Assembly (NCBI RefSeq): GCF_025153475.1
Contig: NZ_JANZXA010000002.1
Span: 62,001-126,000 of the forward strand
Direction of reading: 5' to 3'
Source: Novosphingobium mangrovisedimenti
GTDB lineage: Bacteria; Pseudomonadota; Alphaproteobacteria; Sphingomonadales; Sphingomonadaceae
Length of the DNA: 64,000 bases
Under the pieces are notes generated by a model that saw only the letters and a program-made list of their open reading frames with translations, did no database searches and was not told the origin of the DNA. Shown here one piece after another: positions 17,031-25,524 of this stretch; positions within the stretch are counted from its first letter, which is position 1; every line of letters starts with the position of its first letter. A program made the translations under genes and the position numbers.

Positions 17031-17855
17031 TCAGAACGGCAGCCACTTCTGCTTGTGCGAGAACTTCATGTAGCCGATGTTGGCACCCAGCCGCAGCCCC
17101 GCGCCGGCCCGCACGGGAATCAGCACCACGTCGCCGCGGCGCAGGTAGCTGACCGTGAAGCCGCCCACGAGATAGGCCTGCCCCTCACCCGCGCCGAAGC
17201 GGTGGTAGAGGTCCTCGCTATCGTAGAGATTGTAGACCAGAACGAAGGCGTTGCCCGCGTTGGCACCGGCATCGAAGCCGATCGAGGGGCCCGTCCAGTA
17301 AACAGGCTGCTCGCCTTCGACCTTGTGGTGCAACGTGCCCGAACCGTAACGCAGCCCCACCGCGAAGGCACCGCCGGCTTCGCGGCCGACGATATAGGCA
17401 TTGGGCTCGCCCTGCTTGGCCAGCAGGTCCTTGATCAGGTCCGCAAGGCCCTTGGCACCCTTGCCGAAGACTCCCTCGGCCGCGCCGATCAGGTCGTCCT
17501 CGCGATAGGTGGACGTCGAATCGGCTGTCTGAGCCCCGGCTGTGGCGGCAGGCGCGGGAGCGGAAACCGCGTTGGCATTCCAGTCCGCGACTCCACCCCC
17601 GCTCTGCGCCGGCGTGCTGTCGGCGGCAGCCGGGGCAGTCGGCTCGCTCGATGGCAGTTCGCCTGTGGGCTGCTGCGAGAACGTGGTGCCCTGATTCAGG
17701 TCCGCATCGATCGCGGCGTCCGGATCAACGGTCGTAACTTGAGCCAGCGCGGGCGCGACCGGCGCGATCACGGCGAGCAGCGCAGCGGCCAGGGCAACGA
17801 TCGGCCGGTGGAGGCGACGGCGCCCCTTGCCCCGTTCGTGAGTGCTGACTGGCAT
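17031..17855 (-). CDS. eipA: EipA-like DUF1134 envelope protein
   Basis: 274 residues. The signal peptide ends near VAPALAQ. A low-complexity Ala/Pro/Ser linker runs to about 115. The C-terminal DUF1134 domain includes GPSIGFDAGANAGNAF, DLYHRFGAGEGQAYLVGG and GANIGYMKFS. EipA of Brucella and Caulobacter is a periplasmic protein needed for envelope integrity. The gene is transcribed alone, with tRNA-Ser about 270 bases beyond its start. Confidence 0.88.
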   Translation of the reverse strand: MPVSTHERGKGRRRLHRPIVALAAALLAVIAPVAPALAQVTTVDPDAAIDADLNQGTTFSQQPTGELPSSEPTAPAAADSTPAQSGGGVADWNANAVSAPAPAATAGAQTADSTSTYREDDLIGAAEGVFGKGAKGLADLIKDLLAKQGEPNAYIVGREAGGAFAVGLRYGSGTLHHKVEGEQPVYWTGPSIGFDAGANAGNAFVLVYNLYDSEDLYHRFGAGEGQAYLVGGFTVSYLRRGDVVLIPVRAGAGLRLGANIGYMKFSHKQKWLPF

Positions 17856-18123
17856 GGTATGACCCTTTCCTCGCGTAGCTGGTCGAATTCGTAACTGGCG
17901 GCCCGACGCGGCGCGTTCGCGCGTGCCATGATTGATGGCACCCTAAAAGAATCCACGGCACCTTTCCCCGCAATGAATGGGCGATGGGGCGAGTCCGTTT
18001 TGCGGCGGACCGAATCCGAAAACGCTCCGGGAGGCCGGTTTTCGGCAAATCCGCACAAAGGCGACATCGCCCCCTTGCCGCCCCCGAAACCCATGGCTAT
18101 AGGGGCCCGCCTGAGCCGGCACC

Positions 18124-18214
18124 GGAGACGTGGGTGAGTGGCTGAAACCAGTTCCCTGCTAAGGAACCGTACTCTATCAGGGTACCGAGGGTTCGAATCC
18201 CTCCGTCTCCGCCA
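18124..18214 (+). tRNA. tRNA-Ser (anticodon GCT)
   Basis: The acceptor stem GGAGACG pairs with CGTCTCC, followed by discriminator G and encoded CCA (18212-18214). The anticodon arm is GTTCC-CTGCTAA-GGAAC with GCT at 18158-18160. A long class II variable arm and the T-arm GAGGGTTCGAATCCCTC are present. Decodes AGC/AGU. Confidence 0.97.
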
Positions 18215-18348
18215 CTAAGCCAAAACTCGAAGCAGCTTCTCAAGACCTTCCGGAACACGGCCAGAACGCACTGGCGGACCAGAGGCGGCCATAGGTCGAC
18301 CCTGCATTTCGGGAAACGTCTCCCATTCAAAAGAATCGTCCGGCGTGG

Positions 18349-18579
18349 ATGAAACGCTATGCTGATCTTTCCCGCCGCCGCGCGACCATCGTTGCCCTGT
18401 CCGCGCTGATCGGGACATTGCTGTTTACCCAGGTGTTCAGCTATTTCGTGTCGCCGAAGGCCCCCATACAGAGCCCGGACGTCGCCATTTTCATGGCAGA
18501 TGCGATCCTAAGTATGGCCTTTACAGCCTTGTTTCTGTGGAAAAATACCGCCCCGGCGACAGCAACTCAAGCACGATAG
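18349..18579 (+). CDS. Small two-helix membrane protein, hypothetical
   Basis: 76 residues with two hydrophobic segments (IVALSALIGTLLFTQVFSYF and AILSMAFTALFLW) and a basic N-terminus. No family recognised and no clear Shine-Dalgarno. It lies between tRNA-Ser and the marR gene; it could be real or a chance frame. Confidence 0.4.
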   Translation: MKRYADLSRRRATIVALSALIGTLLFTQVFSYFVSPKAPIQSPDVAIFMADAILSMAFTALFLWKNTAPATATQAR

Positions 18580-18660
18580 AGGGTCGCAGCGTCGAGCTAT
18601 CGCGCTAACAGACAATCCCCTGCCGTCGCGCGCGCCGCTTACCCGCAATTGACTCTTTTA

Positions 18661-18674
18661 ATTAGCATACTAAT
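18661..18674. promoter_or_regulatory. Candidate MarR operator
   Basis: ATTAG-CATA-CTAAT is a perfect inverted repeat, part of the more extended TTAATTAGCATACTAATGAA. It ends 8 bases before the marR start codon in otherwise GC-rich DNA. AT-rich short palindromes of this type are typical MarR-family operators, so the regulator probably represses its own operon. Confidence 0.65.
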
Positions 18675-18682
18675 GAAAATTC

Positions 18683-19126
18683 ATGAATCGCAGCACAATG
18701 GAACGATTGTTCGCCACCCAATTCGCCAACCTGTCCCGGCGCTGGCGCCTTCTGGGGGATCAGGTTCTGTCCCGGCTCAATGTCTCCAGCTCGAGCGGTT
18801 GGTGCCTTGTCTACATGCAACGACTGGGAGAAGGCGCCTGCCAGTCGGATCTCGCCCGAGCGCTGGGAGTGCGCGAACCGACGCTGGTGCGAACCCTGAA
18901 CGGTCTGGAGCAGGCCAAGCTGATCGAGCGCTTCCCCCACCCCCAGGACGCGAGGGCCAAGCTAACGCGCCTGACGGTGAACGGGGCTAGCATCGTTCGC
19001 GACGTCGAGGATTGCCTCAAGGAACTGCGCCATGAGCTGCTGGCGAGCGTGAGCAACGAGGATCTTGCAGCCACCTTGCGTGTTTACGAAAGCATCGAGG
19101 CGGCATTGACGGAACGGCGAGACTGA
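18683..19126 (+). CDS. MarR family transcriptional regulator
   Basis: 147 residues with the winged helix in the middle (GACQSDLARALGVREPTLVR then LEQAKLIERFPHPQDARAK). MarR proteins are dimeric repressors released by phenolic or aromatic ligands. It is the first gene of an efflux operon: the FUSC gene starts 2 bases after its stop. The palindrome at 18661-18674 sits right upstream. Confidence 0.9.
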   Translation: MNRSTMERLFATQFANLSRRWRLLGDQVLSRLNVSSSSGWCLVYMQRLGEGACQSDLARALGVREPTLVRTLNGLEQAKLIERFPHPQDARAKLTRLTVNGASIVRDVEDCLKELRHELLASVSNEDLAATLRVYESIEAALTERRD

Positions 19127-19128
19127 CC

Positions 19129-21189
19129 GTGACTTCCCGTTTTGGACTACCGGCAGCGCTCTTTTCGCTGAAGATCTATCTGTCGGCGATGCTGGCGTTC
19201 TACGTGGCGCTTCGGATCGGACTCCCGCGCCCCTACTGGGCCATCCTGACATCGTTCATCATCGCCCAGCCGCTGGCCGGTGCTGTGCTGTCCAAGGCGT
19301 TTTTCCGCATCATCGGTACGATCGCCGGCGCGGCCGCCACCGTCATCATGGTTCCGCCGCTTTCCAACGCACCCGAGCTGCTCTCGCTCGCCATCGCGCT
19401 GTGGCTGGCACTGTGCGTGTTCATTTCCCTGCTTGAGCGGACACCGCGCGCATACATATTCGTGCTGGCCGGCTACAGTGCCTGCCTCATCGCCTTTCCC
19501 AGCGTCGAAACGCCCGGGGAGATCTTCAACGTGGCGATCCTGCGCGTGCAGGAGATCACCGTCGGCATTCTGTGCGGCAGCCTCGTGCACGGCGTGGTGC
19601 TTCCCGGATCGGTGACCGACATGCTGCTGCGTCGGGTGGACACCACCTTGCGCGACGCGGAGCGCTGGTCGCACGATTCGATCTCGACCGAGGACGTCCC
19701 GAACCTCGATGCGGAGCGCCGCCGCCTGGCACTCGACATCACCGAAATGCATCAGCTGTCCATTCACCTGCCTTTCGACACCGTGAGGGCAGCACCGCGC
19801 ATCCGAACCGTGCGAGCCCTGCAGGATCAGCTATCGCAGATCCTGCCTCTGGCGGCCGGCGTCGACGACCGGATAAAGGCGCTCGCGGAACGCGGCAGGC
19901 CGCTGCCGCAGAACGTGGACCGCCTGATCGCCGATTGTCGGGCATGGCTCGCCCATCCCGGCGAGGACCGGGACGAGCGGCACAGGCAGGCCGAAGCCTT
20001 GCGCCAGCGCGCAGCCGCGCTCGAGCCCCATGTGGAAAGCGGCATGGGCTGGGATGCCGCACTGCTTCTCAATCTGCTCGCGCGTCTCTCGTCGCTGATC
20101 GCGGCCCATCGCGATTGCCGGGACTTGCGCGACCAGATGGTGAGCCCGACCAGCCGTCCCGTCTCGCCGCGCGTCGCGGAACTGCTGGAAGGACGCAGCC
20201 AGCGCACGCTCCATCGCGATGTGGCCGGCGCGGCACGAGCAGCCTTCAGCGCCGCGCTGACGGTCATCGTCGGCTGCGCACTGTGGATCGGCAGCGGCTG
20301 GCAGGACGGATGGATGGCGGTCATGCTGGCCGGCGTTTTCCTTGCCCTGTTCGCCAGCGCCGATGACCCGGTGGCTCCGATCCGCTTCTTCCTGACCGGG
20401 ACCCTGATCGCCATTGTGATCGGCGGCGTTTACGCCTTCGTCATCCTTCCGCGCCTGGACGGATTCCCGATGCTCGCGGCAGCGCTGGCCCCGGGTCTCC
20501 TGATCGGCGGCGCGGCGATGTCGTCGCCGCGCCATGCCCCCGTGGCGCTGGCGGCCATGCTGGGACTTGGCAGCCCCAGCCTGCTCGCCGTGCAATACAA
20601 CGGCGATTTCGCGACCTTTGCCAATGAGGCCTTTGCCCAGTTGGTCGGCATTCTCTTCGCGCTCGTCATGGTTCGCCTGCTGCAGTCCGCCGGGCTCGAC
20701 GGCGCGATCCGCCGGACCCTGAAGGCGGGCTGGGCCGACATCGCCACTCGCAGCAGTCTCAACACGCCGCCCAATGTCACGGCATGGATAAGCCGCATGC
20801 TCGACCGGATCGGCCTGCTGGCGCCGCGCCTCGCCATGCGCGGCGACGATCCGGGGCAACCGCTCTACGACGCGCTGCGCGATGTTCGTACCGGGATTGT
20901 CATCGGCGAGCTGCGCCAGATGCGTCTCGACCTCCCGAAGGAAGACGGCGCCGCCATCACGCCCGTGCTGAAGGACATCGGCGACTATTACCGTGCAATG
21001 GAACCGGATCGGCCCCCTGCCAGCCCCCCGGAGATGCTGGCCCGCATCGATCATGCCGTGGCCAGGCTTGCAGACCATTCCTCCGAACAGGTTCGGCGCG
21101 CGGGCGTGCTCGCCCTCGTCAGCCTGCGCCGGAACATCTTCCCCGATGCCCCCGCATACCAGACACCCACAGGAGGAGCCCCAGCATGA
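19129..21189 (+). CDS. FUSC family inner-membrane efflux protein (AaeB-like)
   Basis: 686 residues from a GTG start. Two blocks of transmembrane helices (about 10-160 and 370-530) are separated and followed by soluble regions, the layout of the fusaric-acid-resistance/AaeB family. These proteins export aromatic carboxylic acids and related compounds, with a membrane-fusion protein and an outer-membrane factor. All partners are encoded next to it. The stop overlaps the DUF1656 start by ATGA. Confidence 0.9.
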   Translation: MTSRFGLPAALFSLKIYLSAMLAFYVALRIGLPRPYWAILTSFIIAQPLAGAVLSKAFFRIIGTIAGAAATVIMVPPLSNAPELLSLAIALWLALCVFISLLERTPRAYIFVLAGYSACLIAFPSVETPGEIFNVAILRVQEITVGILCGSLVHGVVLPGSVTDMLLRRVDTTLRDAERWSHDSISTEDVPNLDAERRRLALDITEMHQLSIHLPFDTVRAAPRIRTVRALQDQLSQILPLAAGVDDRIKALAERGRPLPQNVDRLIADCRAWLAHPGEDRDERHRQAEALRQRAAALEPHVESGMGWDAALLLNLLARLSSLIAAHRDCRDLRDQMVSPTSRPVSPRVAELLEGRSQRTLHRDVAGAARAAFSAALTVIVGCALWIGSGWQDGWMAVMLAGVFLALFASADDPVAPIRFFLTGTLIAIVIGGVYAFVILPRLDGFPMLAAALAPGLLIGGAAMSSPRHAPVALAAMLGLGSPSLLAVQYNGDFATFANEAFAQLVGILFALVMVRLLQSAGLDGAIRRTLKAGWADIATRSSLNTPPNVTAWISRMLDRIGLLAPRLAMRGDDPGQPLYDALRDVRTGIVIGELRQMRLDLPKEDGAAITPVLKDIGDYYRAMEPDRPPASPPEMLARIDHAVARLADHSSEQVRRAGVLALVSLRRNIFPDAPAYQTPTGGAPA

Positions 21190-21401
21190 CCGGTGAGGTC
21201 TCCATCAGCGGCCTGTTCGTGCCGACACTCCTGCTCCTCGCGATTGTGGCACTGTTGATCAGCATGGCCACGATCCGCCTGCTCAACCTTTCGGGGTTCT
21301 ACCGTTTCGTCAGCTACAAGGCGCTGGTCGACCTTGCGATCTTCATCCTGATCCTCGGCGGCCTGTCGCTTGTGGCGACCCATACCGGATTCCAGCCATG
21401 A
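21186..21401 (+). CDS. DUF1656 small membrane protein (AaeX-like)
   Basis: 71 residues with two hydrophobic helices (VPTLLLLAIVALLISM and LVDLAIFILILGGLSLV). DUF1656 proteins are found between FUSC transporters and their HlyD partners; the exact role is not known. It overlaps both neighbours by 4 bases. Confidence 0.88.
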   Translation: MTGEVSISGLFVPTLLLLAIVALLISMATIRLLNLSGFYRFVSYKALVDLAIFILILGGLSLVATHTGFQP

Positions 21402-22273
21402 AAAACCTTCTGCCCTCCCTCGCACGCAACCTCGCCACGGTCCTGATCGTGGTCTTCGCCGTTCTGACCGCAATCTGGATGTGGAACCATTACGAGCACA
21501 GCCCGTGGACACGCGACGGGCGCGTGCGTGCGGACGTCGTGCGCGTCACTCCGGACATCGGCGGCCTCATCACCGAAGTGGACGTGCACGACAACCAGCC
21601 GGTCAAGGCGGGCGACCTGCTCTTCGTCATCGATCGGCCGCGCTACGCACTGGCGCTGGATCAGGCGAACGCCGCCATTGCCAGTGCGAAGGCGACGCTC
21701 GCGCAGGCACGCCGCGAGGCGCAGCGCGACATCGCCCTTGGCGATCTCGTCGCCAAGGAAACGCACGAGCAGAACGTGGCGAAGGTGGAAACGGCACAGG
21801 CCGCTCTCTCTCAGGCGCTGGCGGCGCGCGAGGCCGCGGCACTCAACGTCAGGCGCACCAACGTGCATGCTTCGGTCAACGGCGTGGTCACCAATCTCGA
21901 TCTCCATCCCGGCGACTATGTCGGGGCAGGGCAGCAGGCCATGGCCCTGCTGGACACGGACAGCCTGCGGGTCGAGGGCTATTTCGAGGAAACCAAGCTG
22001 CCGCAGATCCGGATCGGCGCGCCTGCGTCGGTGCATCTGATGGGCGAGGACGGGACGCTGAAGGGCCATGTCGAGAGCATCGCCGCCGGCATCAACGACA
22101 CGACGCGCTCCAATTCCGGAAACCTGCTGCCCAATGTGGACCCGACGTTCAGCTGGGTCCGGCTGGCGCAGCGCATCCCCGTGCGCATCCGGCTCGACAA
22201 TCCTCCCGCATCGGTACGTCTTATCGCCGGGCGAACCGCCACGGTGACCGTAGAGCCGCAGGGCGACAAGTGA
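21398..22273 (+). CDS. HlyD-type membrane fusion protein of the FUSC efflux pump
   Basis: 291 residues. An N-terminal anchor (NLATVLIVVFAVLTAIWM) is followed by a lipoyl half-motif (GGLITEVDVHDNQPVKAGDLL), a coiled-coil hairpin and the second half (VNGVVTNLDLHPGDYV). It bridges the FUSC protein to the outer-membrane factor. Short hairpin and AaeA-like size. Confidence 0.92.
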   Translation: MKNLLPSLARNLATVLIVVFAVLTAIWMWNHYEHSPWTRDGRVRADVVRVTPDIGGLITEVDVHDNQPVKAGDLLFVIDRPRYALALDQANAAIASAKATLAQARREAQRDIALGDLVAKETHEQNVAKVETAQAALSQALAAREAAALNVRRTNVHASVNGVVTNLDLHPGDYVGAGQQAMALLDTDSLRVEGYFEETKLPQIRIGAPASVHLMGEDGTLKGHVESIAAGINDTTRSNSGNLLPNVDPTFSWVRLAQRIPVRIRLDNPPASVRLIAGRTATVTVEPQGDK

Positions 22274-23673
22274 TGCGCTCCGCGTTCCTCTCCCTGTTGC
22301 CCGCCGTGCTGCTGGCCGGATGCGTCGCCGGCCCCGACTATCACATGCCGAAAGACGCAGTGGCCGCGTCCGATGCACCGGGACGGCCTTTCGTGTCGGT
22401 ACAGGGCACCGCGTTTTCGGCCGCCCCCCTGCCCGACGAGTGGTGGCAGCTCTACAACGACCCGCGCCTGAACGAACTGGTCGAGCAGGCCCTGGCAGCC
22501 AATACCGACCTTCGCGCCGCCGACGCCAATCTGCGTCGCGCCGCCGCCATCGCACGTCAGGTGGAGGCAGGACGCACCGTATCGACGGCGGTAGGCGGCG
22601 GGATCGACCTCTCGCGTCCATCCTCGACCGGATACAGCCTGCCGGGCATCCTCGGCTATGATGCGGGCATATCGGCGGGACTTCCGCTAGACCTGTCGGG
22701 CAGAATCGCCCGGGCCATCGAGGCATCGCGCGCCGACGAAGATGTTTCGCGCGCCGCCCGCGACTATACGCGCGTTGCTGTCGCCGCTGCCGTGACGCGC
22801 GCCTATGCCGGCGTCTGCGCGGCCAATTTCAGCCTTGCGACAAACCGTCGCGTCGTTGCCCTGCAGCGCTCGACGCTGGAGGCCACCCAGCGCCTGCAGC
22901 GCGGCGGCAGGGGCACTGTCTTCGACGTCACGCGCGCCCAGGCAGCGGTCGACCGGAGCGAGGCACTGCTGCCCGCGATCGTCGCCCAGCGGCAGGCGCA
23001 CCTGTTCCTGATCGCGACACTCCTGGGCAAGGTCCCGGCCGATTATCCTACGGACCTTGCCGACTGCAGCGCCCTCCCCGCCCTGACCAGCCCCCTGCCG
23101 ACCGGAGACGGCGCAGCGCTGATCCGGCGCAGGCCGGATGTCCGCGCGGCCGAACGGCAAATGGCGGCCGATACGGCGCGGGTCGGCGTCGCCATGGCAG
23201 ACCTCTACCCGCAAGTCAGCATCGGCGGATCGACGGGGATCGGTGGCCCCTTCAAGTCGTTCGGTTCGGGCAACAGCTTCGGCTTCAGCCTGGGCACGCT
23301 GCTGAGCTGGTCCTTTCCCAATCGCCCCGTCGTGAAGGCCCGGATTGCCGCCGCGGGGGCCCAGGCCGACGCGGACCTCGCCAATTTCGATTCGACGGTC
23401 CTTGGCGCCTTGCGCGAAACCGAAACGGCGCTGAACACCTATGCGCAAAGCCGCGAGAGCATCGCGGCGCTGCAAAAGGCCCGCGACAGCGCGGCAGGCG
23501 CTGCCGGTCAGGCCGACGAGTTGTTCCGCTTCGGGCGCTCGGACTTCCTGCAGGTGCTGGATGCAGAGCGCAGCCTTGCCGATGCCGAGGTTGCGCTGGC
23601 GGACGCCAGGACCATGATGGTGGACGACCAGATCGACATCTTTCTGGCACTGGGCGGCGGCTGGCAGCGGTAA
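22273..23673 (+). CDS. Outer-membrane efflux lipoprotein (NodT/OprM type)
   Basis: 466 residues. The lipobox is LAGC at the end of a short signal peptide (MRSAFLSLLPAVLLAGC). Two OEP repeats follow, typical of RND/FUSC outer-membrane factors (EWWQLYNDPRLNELVEQAL in the first). The start codon shares a base with the stop of the fusion-protein gene. It completes the MarR-FUSC-DUF1656-HlyD-OMF operon. Confidence 0.92.
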   Translation: MRSAFLSLLPAVLLAGCVAGPDYHMPKDAVAASDAPGRPFVSVQGTAFSAAPLPDEWWQLYNDPRLNELVEQALAANTDLRAADANLRRAAAIARQVEAGRTVSTAVGGGIDLSRPSSTGYSLPGILGYDAGISAGLPLDLSGRIARAIEASRADEDVSRAARDYTRVAVAAAVTRAYAGVCAANFSLATNRRVVALQRSTLEATQRLQRGGRGTVFDVTRAQAAVDRSEALLPAIVAQRQAHLFLIATLLGKVPADYPTDLADCSALPALTSPLPTGDGAALIRRRPDVRAAERQMAADTARVGVAMADLYPQVSIGGSTGIGGPFKSFGSGNSFGFSLGTLLSWSFPNRPVVKARIAAAGAQADADLANFDSTVLGALRETETALNTYAQSRESIAALQKARDSAAGAAGQADELFRFGRSDFLQVLDAERSLADAEVALADARTMMVDDQIDIFLALGGGWQR

Positions 23674-23808
23674 GCCGGGTTTCGGGCGATCGCTGCGTCC
23701 TCCCGGCAAGGCAGACCAACTTCTTCGGACCAGGCAGCCGTTTCAGTCACCGCGCTGCAACATTGGGCAACTAGCGGGCTACGCGTCCTTCCTGGTTCAT
23801 CGAGTCCG

Positions 23809-24390
23809 ATGTCTGCGCTACGCCCGATCGATCGCTGGTTCATCGATGAGGTTCTCCCTCATGAAGCCGCCTTTCTGGAAGCGGCGCGCCGGCTGGAGCG
23901 CGATCCGGATGCGGCGAATGATCTGGTGCAGGCCGCTTTCGTCAAGCTGATCGCGATGGACGGCTGGGCGCAGATCGCGCAGCCGCGGCAATATGTGATG
24001 CGGATGCTGCGCAACATGTCGATCGAGCGCCTGCGCCGCGCCAAGATCGTCGAGTTCCAGCGCATGTCCGAAATCGACGACTTCGATTTTGAGGACGATG
24101 CGCCTGACCAGTTCCGGATCGCCTCGGGCAAGGACATGATCGATCGGATCGGCAAGGCGCTTCAGGCCATGCCCGAACGGTGCCGGACCGTTCTGGTCCG
24201 CCGCCGCTTCGACCAGCAGCCCCCGAAGGAAATCGCCCGCGAGCTCGGCATCAGCCTCTCGACGATGGAAAAGCGGCTCGCACGCGCGGTGGTTCTGCTG
24301 ATCAGGGCGCTGGAGCCCGATGGTGCGCGGAACGGTTCGGCGGCTTCCCCTGCCGAGACCGATACGCGCGACGATGCGGCCAACGGCTGA
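23809..24390 (+). CDS. ECF sigma factor, FecI type
   Basis: 193 residues with sigma region 2 (AANDLVQAAFVKLI, then PRQYVMRMLRNMSIERLRR) and region 4 (MPERCRTVLVRRRFDQQPPKEIARELGIS). It is followed by a FecR-type regulator and an STN-containing TonB receptor, the standard cell-surface signalling layout. It should direct transcription of the receptor gene once FecR relays substrate binding. Confidence 0.93.
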   Translation: MSALRPIDRWFIDEVLPHEAAFLEAARRLERDPDAANDLVQAAFVKLIAMDGWAQIAQPRQYVMRMLRNMSIERLRRAKIVEFQRMSEIDDFDFEDDAPDQFRIASGKDMIDRIGKALQAMPERCRTVLVRRRFDQQPPKEIARELGISLSTMEKRLARAVVLLIRALEPDGARNGSAASPAETDTRDDAANG

Positions 24391-25444
24391 GATAGCCGCA
24401 AAATATTTCCATGGCACTTGGCGGCAGTCCGCGCGCCAAACGTCGTGCCCTTTAGGGGCCCGCACAAGCATTGCCGGCCCAGGGAGCACGAACATACCGA
24501 ATTTCCGCCCATCCGAGCAGGAGCGCCTCGCTACCGAAGCGGCGCAATGGCTGGCGCAGCTTGATCTGGGAACCGCCGATCAGGCCGCGTTCGAGCGCTG
24601 GCGCGACCAGAGCCCGGCGCACGCACTGGCCTTTGCGCGCGCCTATGCGCGCTGGGAGCAACTGGACGGAAACGAGGCCCCGCAGGCCGAACAGCACGTC
24701 GGGCCTTCCGCATCGCGCCGTGCCCTGATGCGCACGGCGCTTACGACCGCAGCGGTGTTCGGGATCGGCGGCGGCCTGCTGACTTCGCGCGCCTATGCCT
24801 GGGACCATGCCGAGACGGGCGTGGGCGAGACGCGCAAGCTCATGCTTCCCGACGGCAGCGTCCTGGCGCTGAACACGGACACCGCGGTGGCATGGAAGTT
24901 CAACGACACACAGCGCGTGGTCCGGCTCGAACGCGGCGAAGTGGCGCTGGACGTTTCGCCCGGCCCGGGCATGCTGTCGCTGGAAAGCGAAGGGGCCAGC
25001 ACGGCGCTTTCGGCCGGCCGTTTCAATGCGCGGCTCAAGGCCGGGGCGCTCGACGTGATGGTCCTGCGCGGCAAGGCCAGCAGCAAGGCGCAAGCGCTCG
25101 GTTCCGCCCATGCGCCGATCGTGGCCGATGCCTATCACACACTCCTGCTGGCCACGGGCGAGCCGAGCGTGCGCACGGTATCGAAACAGCAGGTCGCGGC
25201 GACGCTGGCCTGGCAGGATGGCGAGATCCTGTTTCAGGACGAGCCGCTCTCCGTCGCGCTGGAGGAATACAACCGGTACCTGCCGGGCAAGATCGTCATT
25301 GTCGATTCCAGCCTGAGCGGCATCCGCGTGGGCGGCCGCTTCACCTCCACCGATCCCTCAGCCTTCCTCGAGGCACTGGAAGCCACGCTCGACATCGATG
25401 CACGGCCCGTGAATGGAAATTATGTGCTGACTCGAAAAAAATAA
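24374..25444 (+). CDS. FecR-type transmembrane signal transducer
   Basis: 356 residues from the in-frame ATG at 24374, overlapping the sigma gene; a longer frame from 24320 exists. The cytoplasmic N-terminal domain has the DUF4880 look (ERLATEAAQWLAQLDLG, FERWRDQSPAHALAFARAY). A single membrane segment follows (LTTAAVFGIGGGLLT), then the periplasmic FecR domain (RKLMLPDGSVLALNTDTAV) and a C-terminal STN-like region. It couples the occupied receptor to the sigma factor. The true start is uncertain because the first convincing family residues begin only near 24500. Confidence 0.88.
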   Translation: MRPTAEIAAKYFHGTWRQSARQTSCPLGARTSIAGPGSTNIPNFRPSEQERLATEAAQWLAQLDLGTADQAAFERWRDQSPAHALAFARAYARWEQLDGNEAPQAEQHVGPSASRRALMRTALTTAAVFGIGGGLLTSRAYAWDHAETGVGETRKLMLPDGSVLALNTDTAVAWKFNDTQRVVRLERGEVALDVSPGPGMLSLESEGASTALSAGRFNARLKAGALDVMVLRGKASSKAQALGSAHAPIVADAYHTLLLATGEPSVRTVSKQQVAATLAWQDGEILFQDEPLSVALEEYNRYLPGKIVIVDSSLSGIRVGGRFTSTDPSAFLEALEATLDIDARPVNGNYVLTRKK

Positions 25445-25524
25445 TCGCGCGACTTGGCGGCGCTCCATTCCCCAGCCGTCTTAAGAGGTGAAAGCAGTTC
25501 ACCTATTCAATATCGGGGGTCGTA

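Noticed and set aside
24320-24373. Earlier start for the FecR-type gene
   Set aside because: It adds Arg/Pro-rich residues encoded inside the sigma-factor gene and no conserved features.
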